Shown piece by piece: positions 37,121-45,052 of a stretch of DNA of 64,000 nt; position 1 is the first letter of the stretch, and each line of letters opens with the position of its first letter. The stretch is from Chryseobacterium turcicum. GTDB taxonomy: Bacteria; Bacteroidota; Bacteroidia; Flavobacteriales; Weeksellaceae. Below the pieces are notes generated by a model that saw only the letters and a program-made list of their open reading frames with translations, ran no database searches and had not been told where the DNA came from. The position numbers were made by a program, and so were the translations under genes. The DNA lies in the NCBI RefSeq assembly GCF_021010565.1, contig NZ_JAJNAY010000001.1, positions 910,001-974,000 of the forward strand, in the 5' to 3' direction.

Positions 37121-37387
37121 ATTTTTGAAATTTTTTACTCTGAAATTATCAACGATAATTCCTTCTGCTTCTAGTTTTGACTGAAATTCAGGTACTGATA
37201 AAGTTCCCGAACTGGAAATCACCCGATGCGCTGGAACATCTTTCGGACAACCGCCCATCGCTTTTCCTACATGACGAGAATGGTTGGGAAAACCAACCGC
37301 TTTTGCAATCGCTCCATAACTTGTTACTCTTCCTTTGGGAACTAGTTTGGTGATTTCCCAGACTTGCTGTTTGAAAATTTCGTTCAT
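37091..37387 (-). CDS. alkyltransferase-like (ATL) protein, MGMT family without the active Cys
   Basis: 98 residues, the size of the MGMT DNA-binding domain alone. It keeps the helix-turn-helix (PKGRVTSYGAIAKAVGFP), the Arg finger region (SRHVGKAMGGCP) and the recognition motif. However, the PCHRV motif of O6-alkylguanine transferases reads PAHRV here (residues 52-56). Without Cys it cannot remove alkyl groups itself. ATL proteins bind alkylated DNA and pass it to nucleotide excision repair. uvrC is also in the window but 27 kb away. Confidence 0.92.
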   Translation of the reverse strand: MNEIFKQQVWEITKLVPKGRVTSYGAIAKAVGFPNHSRHVGKAMGGCPKDVPAHRVISSSGTLSVPEFQSKLEAEGIIVDNFRVKNFKNLFWNPLTEL

Positions 37388-37582
37388 TTTTTTAATTCAA
37401 ATATGAATCAAATGTAAGGAATAAATAATGTGTTTTTTACATTTTCGAACTTTGAAACCAACTTTGACAATGTTTATAGGTAAGAATTAAATTTTAATGA
37501 TGATTGTTTGAGAGAATAATTTCTTTGATTTCAAAACCGCACAATTTTTGAATAATAAAAGTAACCCCTAAAATAGTCTGTT

Positions 37583-37729
37583 ATGAAAAAGTCAATTTTC
37601 AGAATTTTGAATACAATAAATAAAGCTGTTTTACCGAAATTGAGTGATAAAGACCCTTTGAAACTGACAAAGTTTCAAAAAGGAATTTTGGCCTATCGTT
37701 ATTTTGTCCTGACCAATTCTTTAGATTAA
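37583..37729 (+). CDS. small conserved-looking protein, 48 residues
   Basis: An ATG frame of 48 codons: starts MKKSIFRILNTINKAVLPKL and ends GILAYRYFVLTNSLD. Basic and amphipathic, no signal peptide. The composition is protein-like, and I recall similar short proteins near this length in related genera, but I cannot verify that. The surrounding 500 bp holds nothing else coding. Confidence 0.6.
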   Translation: MKKSIFRILNTINKAVLPKLSDKDPLKLTKFQKGILAYRYFVLTNSLD

Positions 37730-37888
37730 ATATTTTCCACAAATTTCACAGATTTTTTTCTTTGATTTTAAGTTTAATGACTGTATTAAATCCAATGTGT
37801 TGATTCTTAAAACTGTGCGGGATTTTGCTTAAAATTTTAATGTTTTAAAATCTGCATCATCCGCTAAATCCGCGAGAGATTATCAAAA

Positions 37889-38980
37889 CTAATTAATTTT
37901 AGAAATCAACTTCCTGCAAAGCTCATACAAAGGTTTTTCAATTAAAAGATAAATGATAATCGAGCAAATCCAAAGCAAAACAAAATTCTTGTCAGGCAGA
38001 TAGATGTATGATTTGAGTTTCATGTTGAAATAACTCAAATGTATCAGATAAAAAACAAATGATGCATTTCCTAAAAGAATAAAAAATTTCGTCGAAAGTA
38101 TTCTTGAAACCCAAGTTTTTTCGGTTATCAATCCCCAAAAGAAAATAATAATTGCAACGGGCAAAAATAATTCGTGAATCAAGCGACCTTCCCATCTTTC
38201 AATACCGTGAACGAAATTATTTCTGGCAAAAAATCTGATACAAATAATTAAAATTAAAATCGAAATTCCACCCCAAAGTGTAGGTTTTTTAATCTTGTTT
38301 AAAAATTGAATTCCTTTTTCTTTTTTCATTAAATAAGCGAGTAACATTCCGAAGAAAAACTCAAGACTTCGCCCGAAAAATGTACTCCCAATCATAAACT
38401 GTAAAGGATATAGAAAGCCTTTAGGGTTTCCGTTAAATTCTTTTAAACCCATTCCAATTCCCCAACCTAAAAAGAAAAATCCAATTAAAAACAGTATGCA
38501 GTATTTCCAGCTTTTCTTTAATAATAGAAATAAAAACGGAGCCAGAATATAAAAGAAAAACTCAACGGTCAATGACCAAGCCTGAACAATTCCAGACACA
38601 GAATATCTTTCAAAAAGTGAATAAAATAAAGAGTATTGCAGAAAATAAGTATCAACACCTTTGGAATATGAGGTGTCGAGAAAATAAAAACTCAATAAAA
38701 TCCAATACAATGGGAATATTCTTGCGATACGAAGGAGAATATATTTTAAATATGATTTTTTTGATTCTAAAGGCTTCTCTTCATAGCGATAGGCTAGTAA
38801 AAATCCGCTTAACACAAAAAATACAGTTACGCCAATATGCCATTCACTGATGAAACGCATGATTTCAAAAGGTAAATCGTGGCGCCAATATTTTCGGTTG
38901 TGATATACAAAAACCATGATAGCAGCAATGGCACGCATTCCGGTTAAAGCATCGAATTTATTTTTTTGAAGAGTTTCCAA
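37889..38980 (-). CDS. acyltransferase 3 family membrane protein
   Basis: 363 residues with about ten membrane helices. The start DALTGMRAIAAIMVFVYHNR has the conserved catalytic-type His, followed by GVTVFFVLSGFLLAYRY. These proteins (OafB/NodX type) transfer acyl groups to cell-surface sugars. The target sugar cannot be inferred. It is a single gene; intergenic 'CGCGAGAGATT'-type repeat sequence lies just downstream. Confidence 0.93.
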   Translation of the reverse strand: METLQKNKFDALTGMRAIAAIMVFVYHNRKYWRHDLPFEIMRFISEWHIGVTVFFVLSGFLLAYRYEEKPLESKKSYLKYILLRIARIFPLYWILLSFYFLDTSYSKGVDTYFLQYSLFYSLFERYSVSGIVQAWSLTVEFFFYILAPFLFLLLKKSWKYCILFLIGFFFLGWGIGMGLKEFNGNPKGFLYPLQFMIGSTFFGRSLEFFFGMLLAYLMKKEKGIQFLNKIKKPTLWGGISILILIICIRFFARNNFVHGIERWEGRLIHELFLPVAIIIFFWGLITEKTWVSRILSTKFFILLGNASFVFYLIHLSYFNMKLKSYIYLPDKNFVLLWICSIIIYLLIEKPLYELCRKLISKIN

Positions 38981-39012
38981 TTAGAGTAAATATATAAATG
39001 TATTGGTTTTTT

Positions 39013-39196
39013 GAACACAAAGTTCACAGAGTTTTTTATCATCTAAAACTGTTTTGTCTCACAAAGCCGCTTCGCTTATAAAAGATGAAAAAGTTTAACA
39101 TTTATTAAATGATACTTTGTGGTCTTATAGAAGCAGAGCGTCTCTGTGAACCTTGAAAGATTTATTTTTTTAAAAAACTTTGTGAACTCTGTGTTC
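39013..39196. repeat. long-range intergenic inverted repeat
   Basis: Arms of 25 bp (39013-39037 and 39172-39196) are inverted copies with two mismatches. The left begins GAACACAAAGTTCACAGAG and the right ends TTTGTGAACTCTGTGTTC. About 134 bp separate them. It fills the gap between the acyltransferase and deoxyhypusine-synthase-like genes. Possibly a small non-autonomous mobile element or a dispersed palindromic repeat. Confidence 0.7.
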
Positions 39197-39208
39197 ATTT
39201 AAAAAAAC

Positions 39209-39235
39209 AAAAAGGCTTATTGCTAAGCCTTTTAA
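39209..39235 (-). terminator. Rho-independent terminator of the menE-to-39261 gene run
   Basis: Stem AAAAGGCTTA (39210-39219) / TAAGCCTTTT (39224-39233), with an A-run on the left that gives the T-run for minus-strand transcription, 25 bp after the 39261 gene. Confidence 0.85.
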
Positions 39236-39260
39236 GTATAATTAAATTTAATTGTAAAAT

Positions 39261-40232
39261 TTAGTTTTCCAAAATGTAAGAGAACATCAATGGTGCACAA
39301 ATCGTAGCATCACTTTCAACGATAAATTTCGGTGTAGTAATGTCTAATTTCCCCCAAGTAATTTTCTCATTCGGAACTGCTCCAGAATATGAACCATAAG
39401 AAGTTGTAGAATCTGAAATCTGACAGAAATACGACCAGAACGGAATATCATGCATTTCCATATCCTGATACAACATCGGAACCACACAAATTGGGAAATC
39501 TCCTGCGATACCTCCACCAATCTGGAAGAAACCAACACCTTTTCCAGCTGAGTTTTTAGTGTACCAATCTGCCAAATAGGTCATGTATTCGATACCAGAT
39601 TTTGTAGTTGTAGCCGTTAATTCACCTTTAATACAGTAAGAAGCAAAGATGTTACCCATGGTAGAATCTTCCCATCCTGGAACTACAATTGGTAAGTTTT
39701 TTTCAGCCGCTGCAATCATCCAAGAGTTTTCTCTTGGAATCTCATAATACTGCTCCAAAACTCCTGAAAGAATCATTTTATACATGAATTCATGCGGGAA
39801 ATATCTTTCACCTTTCGCTTCAGCATCTTTCCAGATTTCAACGATGTGTTTTTGCAATCTTCTGAAAGCTTCTTCTTCAGGAATACAAGTGTCTGTAACT
39901 CTGTTTAAACCTCTTTCCAAAAGAGCCCATTCGTCTTGAGCTGTTAAATCTCTGTAATGAGGAACTCTTTCGTAATGAGAGTGCGCTACAAGATTCATCA
40001 AATCTTCTTCAAGATTGGCACCTGTACAAGAAATGAAATCTACTTTATCCTGACGAATCATTTCTGCTAGAATTTTTCCTAATTCAGCAGTAGACATTGC
40101 GCCTGCAAGTGTAATCATCATTTTTCCACCATCATTAAGGTGTGCAACATATCCTTTTGATGCATCTACCAAAGCTGCTGCGTTGAAGTGTAGATAATAT
40201 TTTTCGATGAACTCAGTAATCGGTTTGCTCAT
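39261..40232 (-). CDS. deoxyhypusine synthase family protein
   Basis: 323 residues. Shares the deoxyhypusine synthase core: ITLAGAMSTAELGKILAEMI, FISCTGANLEEDLMNL, the GVGFFQIGGGIAGDFPI NAD-binding glycine loop, and ITWGKL with Lys295 aligned to the catalytic lysine (WGK). Bacteria lack eIF5A, so it probably acts in polyamine synthesis (for example homospermidine-like products) rather than on a protein; this part is inference. It starts 28 bp after the upstream beta-barrel gene. Confidence 0.9.
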   Translation of the reverse strand: MSKPITEFIEKYYLHFNAAALVDASKGYVAHLNDGGKMMITLAGAMSTAELGKILAEMIRQDKVDFISCTGANLEEDLMNLVAHSHYERVPHYRDLTAQDEWALLERGLNRVTDTCIPEEEAFRRLQKHIVEIWKDAEAKGERYFPHEFMYKMILSGVLEQYYEIPRENSWMIAAAEKNLPIVVPGWEDSTMGNIFASYCIKGELTATTTKSGIEYMTYLADWYTKNSAGKGVGFFQIGGGIAGDFPICVVPMLYQDMEMHDIPFWSYFCQISDSTTSYGSYSGAVPNEKITWGKLDITTPKFIVESDATICAPLMFSYILEN

Positions 40233-40260
40233 TATTTTAAAATTTTCACAAAGATAAAAC

Positions 40261-40905
40261 TTAAAAACGGAATGTAGCGGATGCTGCTAAAGAAACTCTG
40301 CTTAAACCTTCTCTGTTTTCTTCTCCCAAATCAATAACCTGTCCGTTATAGGAGATTTTTCTAAGTGCTCCTCCAGAAAGTCCAACCTTAGGACCAATTA
40401 AAAGATGTTTGTTGACTTGGTATTGATAAGCAAAATCTACTTCTGCACCTAATGTAGTCCCTTTTCCTTTTACGTCTCCAGTCTTTGTCGTGTAGCTCAT
40501 TGCTCCTAATGCAGCATCAAAAAGAAATTTATGCTTTGTGGGCTGTTCATAATTAGTAACTGTGAAAGATGGACCATAAAAATTAATCGCATCTTTGGTG
40601 CTTACCACAGCACTCACAATATTCCCCATATTGTCACTTGCGCTGAATCTTCCTGTGTGAGAAGCGCTGTAATTGGAATATTTAAAACCAATGTGCATTC
40701 CATTCTTCACTTCATAACGCAGGGCAACATCGAAATTAGTTCCGCTTTTAAGACCTTTGATGTAGCTGCGCTCTTGTGGTGATAATGAAGGTGAGATTTT
40801 ATTGATTCTCCATGCATATCCAAAAGAGGGAGCGATAGAAATTTTTTGGGCAAATGACATTATAGATATTGAGAATAATCCTAATGCAAATATTTTTTTA
40901 ATCAT
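40261..40905 (-). CDS. outer-membrane beta-barrel protein
   Basis: 214 residues with a signal peptide (FALGLFSISIMSFAQ). Alternating strands end in aromatic residues (FGYAWRINKI, ALRYEVKNGMHIGFKYSNY, LLIGPKVGLSGGALR) and the protein ends in ASATFRF, a typical outer-membrane C-terminal Phe. An OmpW/PorT-type eight-strand barrel is likely. Role unknown. Confidence 0.8.
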   Translation of the reverse strand: MIKKIFALGLFSISIMSFAQKISIAPSFGYAWRINKISPSLSPQERSYIKGLKSGTNFDVALRYEVKNGMHIGFKYSNYSASHTGRFSASDNMGNIVSAVVSTKDAINFYGPSFTVTNYEQPTKHKFLFDAALGAMSYTTKTGDVKGKGTTLGAEVDFAYQYQVNKHLLIGPKVGLSGGALRKISYNGQVIDLGEENREGLSRVSLAASATFRF

Positions 40906-40962
40906 TCAGAAAAATTTTTCGCAAAAATAATGTTTTTCTATAAATGGAGATTTAAAATGCCG

Positions 40963-41355
40963 TTAATATTTAAAACGTCGGTCTTCTTTCTTGTCTGAAA
41001 GCTTTTTTTTCGAGTCGAGCCTTTTTTGAACTTTGGCTTTTGATGGTTTAGTTTTAAATCGGGTTTTAGGAATAATTATAGAATCATTTACGATTTCCAA
41101 TATCTTCTCGGTGGCAATTTTCTTATTTTGTAATTGTGTTCTCGATTCTGAAACCGTTAATTGCAGAATTCCCTCCAGATTAATTCTGTTTTTAAGCTTG
41201 TTGTAAATTAATTCTTTTTGAAAATTATTAAAAAATTCAGAATCTGATACTTTCCACATCACGGTAACTGCAGTTTCCACTTTGTTCACGTTTTGTCCGC
41301 CTGCACCGCTGCTGCGAGATGTTTTGTAAGTAAGTTCTGGGGTAAATTTTTTCAT
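40963..41355 (-). CDS. arfB: alternative ribosome-rescue factor ArfB (peptidyl-tRNA hydrolase)
   Basis: 130 residues. The catalytic GGQ is at residues 19-21 in SSGAGGQNVNKVET, and the basic tail that enters the mRNA channel is present (KPSKAKVQKRLDSKKKLSDK). Releases stalled nascent chains on ribosomes. It starts 14 bp after menE ends, so the two are probably co-transcribed. Confidence 0.93.
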   Translation of the reverse strand: MKKFTPELTYKTSRSSGAGGQNVNKVETAVTVMWKVSDSEFFNNFQKELIYNKLKNRINLEGILQLTVSESRTQLQNKKIATEKILEIVNDSIIIPKTRFKTKPSKAKVQKRLDSKKKLSDKKEDRRFKY

Positions 41356-41369
41356 AATTAATAGTTTAC

Positions 41370-42401
41370 TTATTCAAAAATACTTTTTAATTCTAACCTA
41401 TTTACTTTTCCATTCGGCGTTCTCGGAATTTTATCCACAAAAATAATTTCTTTAGGCTTATGAAATTTTTGTTGATAGTTGATGGTTGATAGTTGGTTGT
41501 TTAATAATTCAGATTCTTTGCCCTCAATAATTAAAATCAATTTTTGACCTAAACTTTCATCTTTTATCCCTAAAAACACCACTTCATTTGGGATTTCTTT
41601 TTTTACTAATCCCTCAAGCTGTTCAGGAAATATTTTTGCTCCACCAGAATTAATCACATTATCAATTCTCCCTAAAAACTTAAATTGATTAGAACTGGAA
41701 TTTTTAATTTCAATCAAATCATTCGTTTGTAATATTTCTGAATTAAGTTGTGGAGCATAAATTTTCAGGCAATTTCTCTCATCCGTGGAAATTTCAATAC
41801 TATTGAAAACATTAAAATATTCATCAGGAGTAGGGTAGGTTTCCTTTAAAGCAATATGAGAAAGGGTTTCAGACATTCCATAAGTTTCATAGATTTTAGT
41901 TGGAGTGTCTGAGAGTCTGAGCGTTTGAGCGATTTTATTTTTTAAAGATGCTGAAACAGCGGCACCACCAATAATCAGATTTTTTATAAAATGAATTTTA
42001 TCTAATGAGTTTTCAACCTGTAAAGGGGTCATCGCACAAAAATCAATTTTCTGATTGAGATTTTCTAAAGGTTTTAACGAAGGGTCTGAAATAATGAGTT
42101 TAAGCTTTCTGGTTATGGCTCTTACAACCATCATTTTTCCTGAAATATACTCTATAGGCAGACAGACCAAGGCAGTATCTCCTTCTTTTAGATTTAAAAA
42201 ATCGCAGGTCATTTTTGCAGAATTAATCATTTTTTCCTTTTCAATTTCAATAATCTTCGGAACGCCCGTAGACCCAGAAGTCTGTACTTTTACTGTTTTA
42301 GAATCCGAAAACCATTCTTCAAGAAAAAAAAACACTTTTTTCTCAAAATCAGTTTCAGCATGTAAATTATTAGTTTCGAGATTATTGAAGTCGAGAAGCA
42401 T
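41370..42401 (-). CDS. menE: o-succinylbenzoate-CoA ligase (menaquinone synthesis)
   Basis: 343 residues, a short AMP-forming ligase. Motifs: VQTSGSTGVPKIIEIEKEKM (P-loop), YETYGMSETLSHIALK, FLGRIDNVINSGGAKIFPEQLE and the catalytic-lysine tail IPRTPNGKVNR. Activates o-succinylbenzoate with CoA for menaquinone, the quinone used by flavobacteria. Near the C-terminus a stretch NNQLSTINYQQ is encoded by a run of CAACTATCAACCATCAACTA, which resembles a dispersed flavobacterial repeat captured in frame. Confidence 0.88.
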   Translation of the reverse strand: MLLDFNNLETNNLHAETDFEKKVFFFLEEWFSDSKTVKVQTSGSTGVPKIIEIEKEKMINSAKMTCDFLNLKEGDTALVCLPIEYISGKMMVVRAITRKLKLIISDPSLKPLENLNQKIDFCAMTPLQVENSLDKIHFIKNLIIGGAAVSASLKNKIAQTLRLSDTPTKIYETYGMSETLSHIALKETYPTPDEYFNVFNSIEISTDERNCLKIYAPQLNSEILQTNDLIEIKNSSSNQFKFLGRIDNVINSGGAKIFPEQLEGLVKKEIPNEVVFLGIKDESLGQKLILIIEGKESELLNNQLSTINYQQKFHKPKEIIFVDKIPRTPNGKVNRLELKSIFE

Positions 42402-42452
42402 ATTCTAAGGGTTAATTTGTAAGTGTAAATTTAAAGAAAAATTCAAAAATGA

Positions 42453-42483
42453 TTTGCAAATAAAGAAAAAAGCTTTAAATTTG
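42453..42483 (+). promoter_or_regulatory. promoter of tRNA-Gln copy 1
   Basis: TTTG (42453-42456), 19 bp, TAAATTTG (42476-42483): a perfect match to the Bacteroidetes housekeeping promoter, 17 bp before the tRNA. Confidence 0.9.
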
Positions 42484-42499
42484 CATCACCAAAATAAAG

Positions 42500-42570
42500 A
42501 GACCCATAGTGTAACGGTAGCACTCCGGTTTTTGGTACCGTCAGTTGGGGTTCGAATCCCTGTGGGTCTA
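42500..42570 (+). tRNA. tRNA-Gln (anticodon UUG), copy 1
   Basis: Cloverleaf: acceptor AGACCCA pairs with TGGGTCT (42563-42569), discriminator A, D stem GTGT/GCAC, anticodon loop TTTTGGT with TTG at 34-36, T arm with GGGGTTCGAATCCC. CCA is not encoded. Identical to the copy at 55223-55293. Confidence 0.97.
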
Positions 42571-42577
42571 CATTTTG

Positions 42578-42614
42578 AAAGCAATCTTCTGATTATCAGT
42601 TGATTGCTTTTTTT
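42578..42614 (+). terminator. terminator of tRNA-Gln copy 1
   Basis: AAAGCAATC (42578-42586) pairs with GATTGCTTT (42602-42610), followed by a T-run. The rest of the gap to 42868 is AT-rich, with no gene visible. Confidence 0.85.
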
Positions 42615-42868
42615 ATTCTTTAATAATGTAGTTCTTAATTGAGGCCAGAATCATCAAATTTCAAATATTTACATCATTTTTTACTCTTTATCAGATAGCT
42701 TTACGCAGAAACTTGCTGAATATCTTTCCCTTTAAAAATATATCTTTTTAAAATAAGAGATTATGAAAACGTTTAGTTCTGTGTGTTTTACAAAATTTCA
42801 TCAAATTCTGATTGGAATATTTTATAGGTCTTGAGATTTTAAAATAATAGTTTTTTTTAATAGAGTAT

Positions 42869-44200
42869 ATGATTAAAAAACTTACATTTATTATTCAAAA
42901 ACCAAAAATAATGATGAATAGCTTTTTTAATTTTATTGATCTTCACAATGGTGAAGAGAAAAGAGAGAAAGTTCTAGAAAACGTAATTTCTAATATCTCA
43001 TTTAGGGGTTCTAATCTTTGGATTCTTGCCTGCGCTATAATTATTGCATCGGTTGGGCTGAATGTCAATTCTACAGCCGTAATCATTGGGGCAATGCTTA
43101 TTTCTCCATTAATGGGTCCGATTGTAGGAGCTGGGTTTGCGCTAGGAACGTATAATTTTCCGTTGCTGAAAAAATCAATGAAAAATCTGTTGATTGCTAC
43201 CGTGGTAAGCCTCACTGTTTCTGCGTTTTATTTTTATATTAGCCCGTTCAAAGATGTTCAGTCGGAGTTATTGGCAAGAACTTCTCCGAATATTTATGAT
43301 GTTTTGATTGCTTTTTTTGGAGGTTTGGTTGGTATTATTGCCATTACAAGGGTTGAAAAAGGAAATCCTATTCCGGGGGTTGCTATTGCGACGGCTTTGA
43401 TGCCGCCATTGTGTACTGCAGGTTTCGGGTTGGCAACGTCTAATTATTCTTATTTTTTCGGTGCTTTCTATCTTTATATTATTAATTGCTTCTTCATTTG
43501 TATCGCTACATTTTTCGTTGTAAAATACCTTAAATATCCTTCTGTAATAATTGATAGTGTATATGAAAAAAGAATAAGATATGGTATTTCAGCTTTGATT
43601 CTGGTCATGATTGTTCCTAGTTTTTATTTAGCGTACAATTTATTTAATGAAAAGAAATTTATCAAAACGGCAGAACTTTTTATTCAAAAAGAATTTGATA
43701 ATAAAGGATATACAATTGTTTATAAAAAACTTAATTATAACTCGAGTCCTAAGTCTATCGACCTTGCTTTTTTAAATAAAAAATTTAATCCACAAGAGAT
43801 TGCGTCTTATAATAAAATTCTTGTTGATAATGGGCTTTCGGATACTAAATTTATTGTAAGACAAAGTTCTGAAGATGTAAAGTCGGAAATCCTTAATGAG
43901 ATAAATAAAAATATTGTGAATGTCTCGGCAAAAGATATTGCGATATCTAAACTACGTCAGGAGCTCGACGGATATAAGATTTCTGATTCTACGCTGTTGT
44001 ACGAAATTAAAGCTATTTACCCTTCTGTACATAATATTTCCTATGGTAAAATTGAAGAATATCCCAAAACAGATAGCGCAAGGCTGAGTTTTGTGCTTAT
44101 GTATTCGGGGAAAATGGCGAATAAAGAGCAATTTAAAAATTGGCTGGAAATAAGACTGCACGAAAAAGACGTTAAGCTTATTGAAAATCCTAAAGAATAA
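42869..44200 (+). CDS. DUF389 / TIGR00341 family membrane protein
   Basis: 443 residues (or 429 from the ATG at 42911, which may be the better start). The DUF389 core is unmistakable: SFRGSNLWILACAIIIASVGLN, AVIIGAMLISPLMGPIVGAGFALG, GNPIPGVAIATALMPPLCTAGFG. About six membrane helices are followed by a soluble C-terminal ~190 residues. Function unknown. It is the first gene inside the tRNA-Gln-bracketed segment and has its own terminator. Confidence 0.93.
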   Translation: MIKKLTFIIQKPKIMMNSFFNFIDLHNGEEKREKVLENVISNISFRGSNLWILACAIIIASVGLNVNSTAVIIGAMLISPLMGPIVGAGFALGTYNFPLLKKSMKNLLIATVVSLTVSAFYFYISPFKDVQSELLARTSPNIYDVLIAFFGGLVGIIAITRVEKGNPIPGVAIATALMPPLCTAGFGLATSNYSYFFGAFYLYIINCFFICIATFFVVKYLKYPSVIIDSVYEKRIRYGISALILVMIVPSFYLAYNLFNEKKFIKTAELFIQKEFDNKGYTIVYKKLNYNSSPKSIDLAFLNKKFNPQEIASYNKILVDNGLSDTKFIVRQSSEDVKSEILNEINKNIVNVSAKDIAISKLRQELDGYKISDSTLLYEIKAIYPSVHNISYGKIEEYPKTDSARLSFVLMYSGKMANKEQFKNWLEIRLHEKDVKLIENPKE

Positions 44201-44261
44201 AAGTTACCTCAGCTCTCCATTCATTTAACGCATTCTATGCGATTTTCATACCTCACATTAG

Positions 44262-44296
44262 CAGGAAATTTAATACGATTAGATTTCCTGTTTTTC
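44262..44296 (+). terminator. terminator of the DUF389 gene
   Basis: CAGGAAAT (44262-44269) pairs with ATTTCCTG (44283-44290), followed by five T. Confidence 0.75.
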
Positions 44297-44907
44297 TGTG
44301 AAATCCTTTTAAGAACTAAAGATTCTAAACTTTTCTCAATCGATGATTTTTTGTTGTTTAATTACTCTTTTGAAAGAGGAGTGGAGGATAACTATTCTTT
44401 TATTGGTCAATAATTTTTCAAAGCTATTAATTCTAGCTCACGACTTTTTTCTTTTCATTCAGTTTGTTTTTAAATTAAATTCTACGGGCTAGGAAATAAA
44501 CTTTTTTTGAAATATTAATTTATCACTTGTAATGGATATTTTTTAATTTATAATTAAATCAAAATAACGGAATTTTTTGTTGTTTGATCTGAAAGTTGAT
44601 ATTAATTAGTTTTTTTTATATAAAAGTAGTTAAAATGCATAAATAATCGCAAGTAGGGATTGGTTTTATTGATTATATGTGGTATATTTTCATAAATACT
44701 TAGTTATTAATATTTAATTTTTAATAAAAATAATAGAAGGTTAATGTTTTTAATGTTGAAAGTTTAATTTTTACAATACTGGTTTACAGGTTATTATGTA
44801 TTTTGTATTATGTGTTGTTTAAATAAGGTTAATTTCATTTAACATAAATTAACATAATTTAATATCCTTCTCTAAATAATTTCAATACCTTAGTAAACCA
44901 AACTATA

Positions 44908-44963
44908 TTGAATTATATCATTCTAAAACGCAGTGATTTACATTGTATTGTGATATAATTCAA
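44908..44963. promoter_or_regulatory. 13-bp inverted repeat upstream of the giant gene
   Basis: TTGAATTATATCA (44908-44920) and TGATATAATTCAA (44951-44963) are perfect inverse copies 30 bp apart. This could be an operator for a dimeric regulator or a hairpin in a long 5' leader. Confidence 0.6.
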
Positions 44964-45052
44964 GTGCTGATTAAGCCTAATCTTAAAAATTAGTCATCAT
45001 TTAAGATTTTAAATGTGATTTTTAAGATTATTAGATTTATTAAAACTTAGCC

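Larger units (their letters stand above)
44201..45052. other. 852 bp AT-rich leader region of the giant gene
   Basis: No open frame of note on either strand. It holds a terminator (44262-44296), then about 650 bp of very AT-rich DNA, then a perfect inverted repeat (44908-44963) some 90 bp before the giant gene. No clear full TTTG-N19-TAnnTTTG promoter was found; several partial matches exist. Confidence 0.6.
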
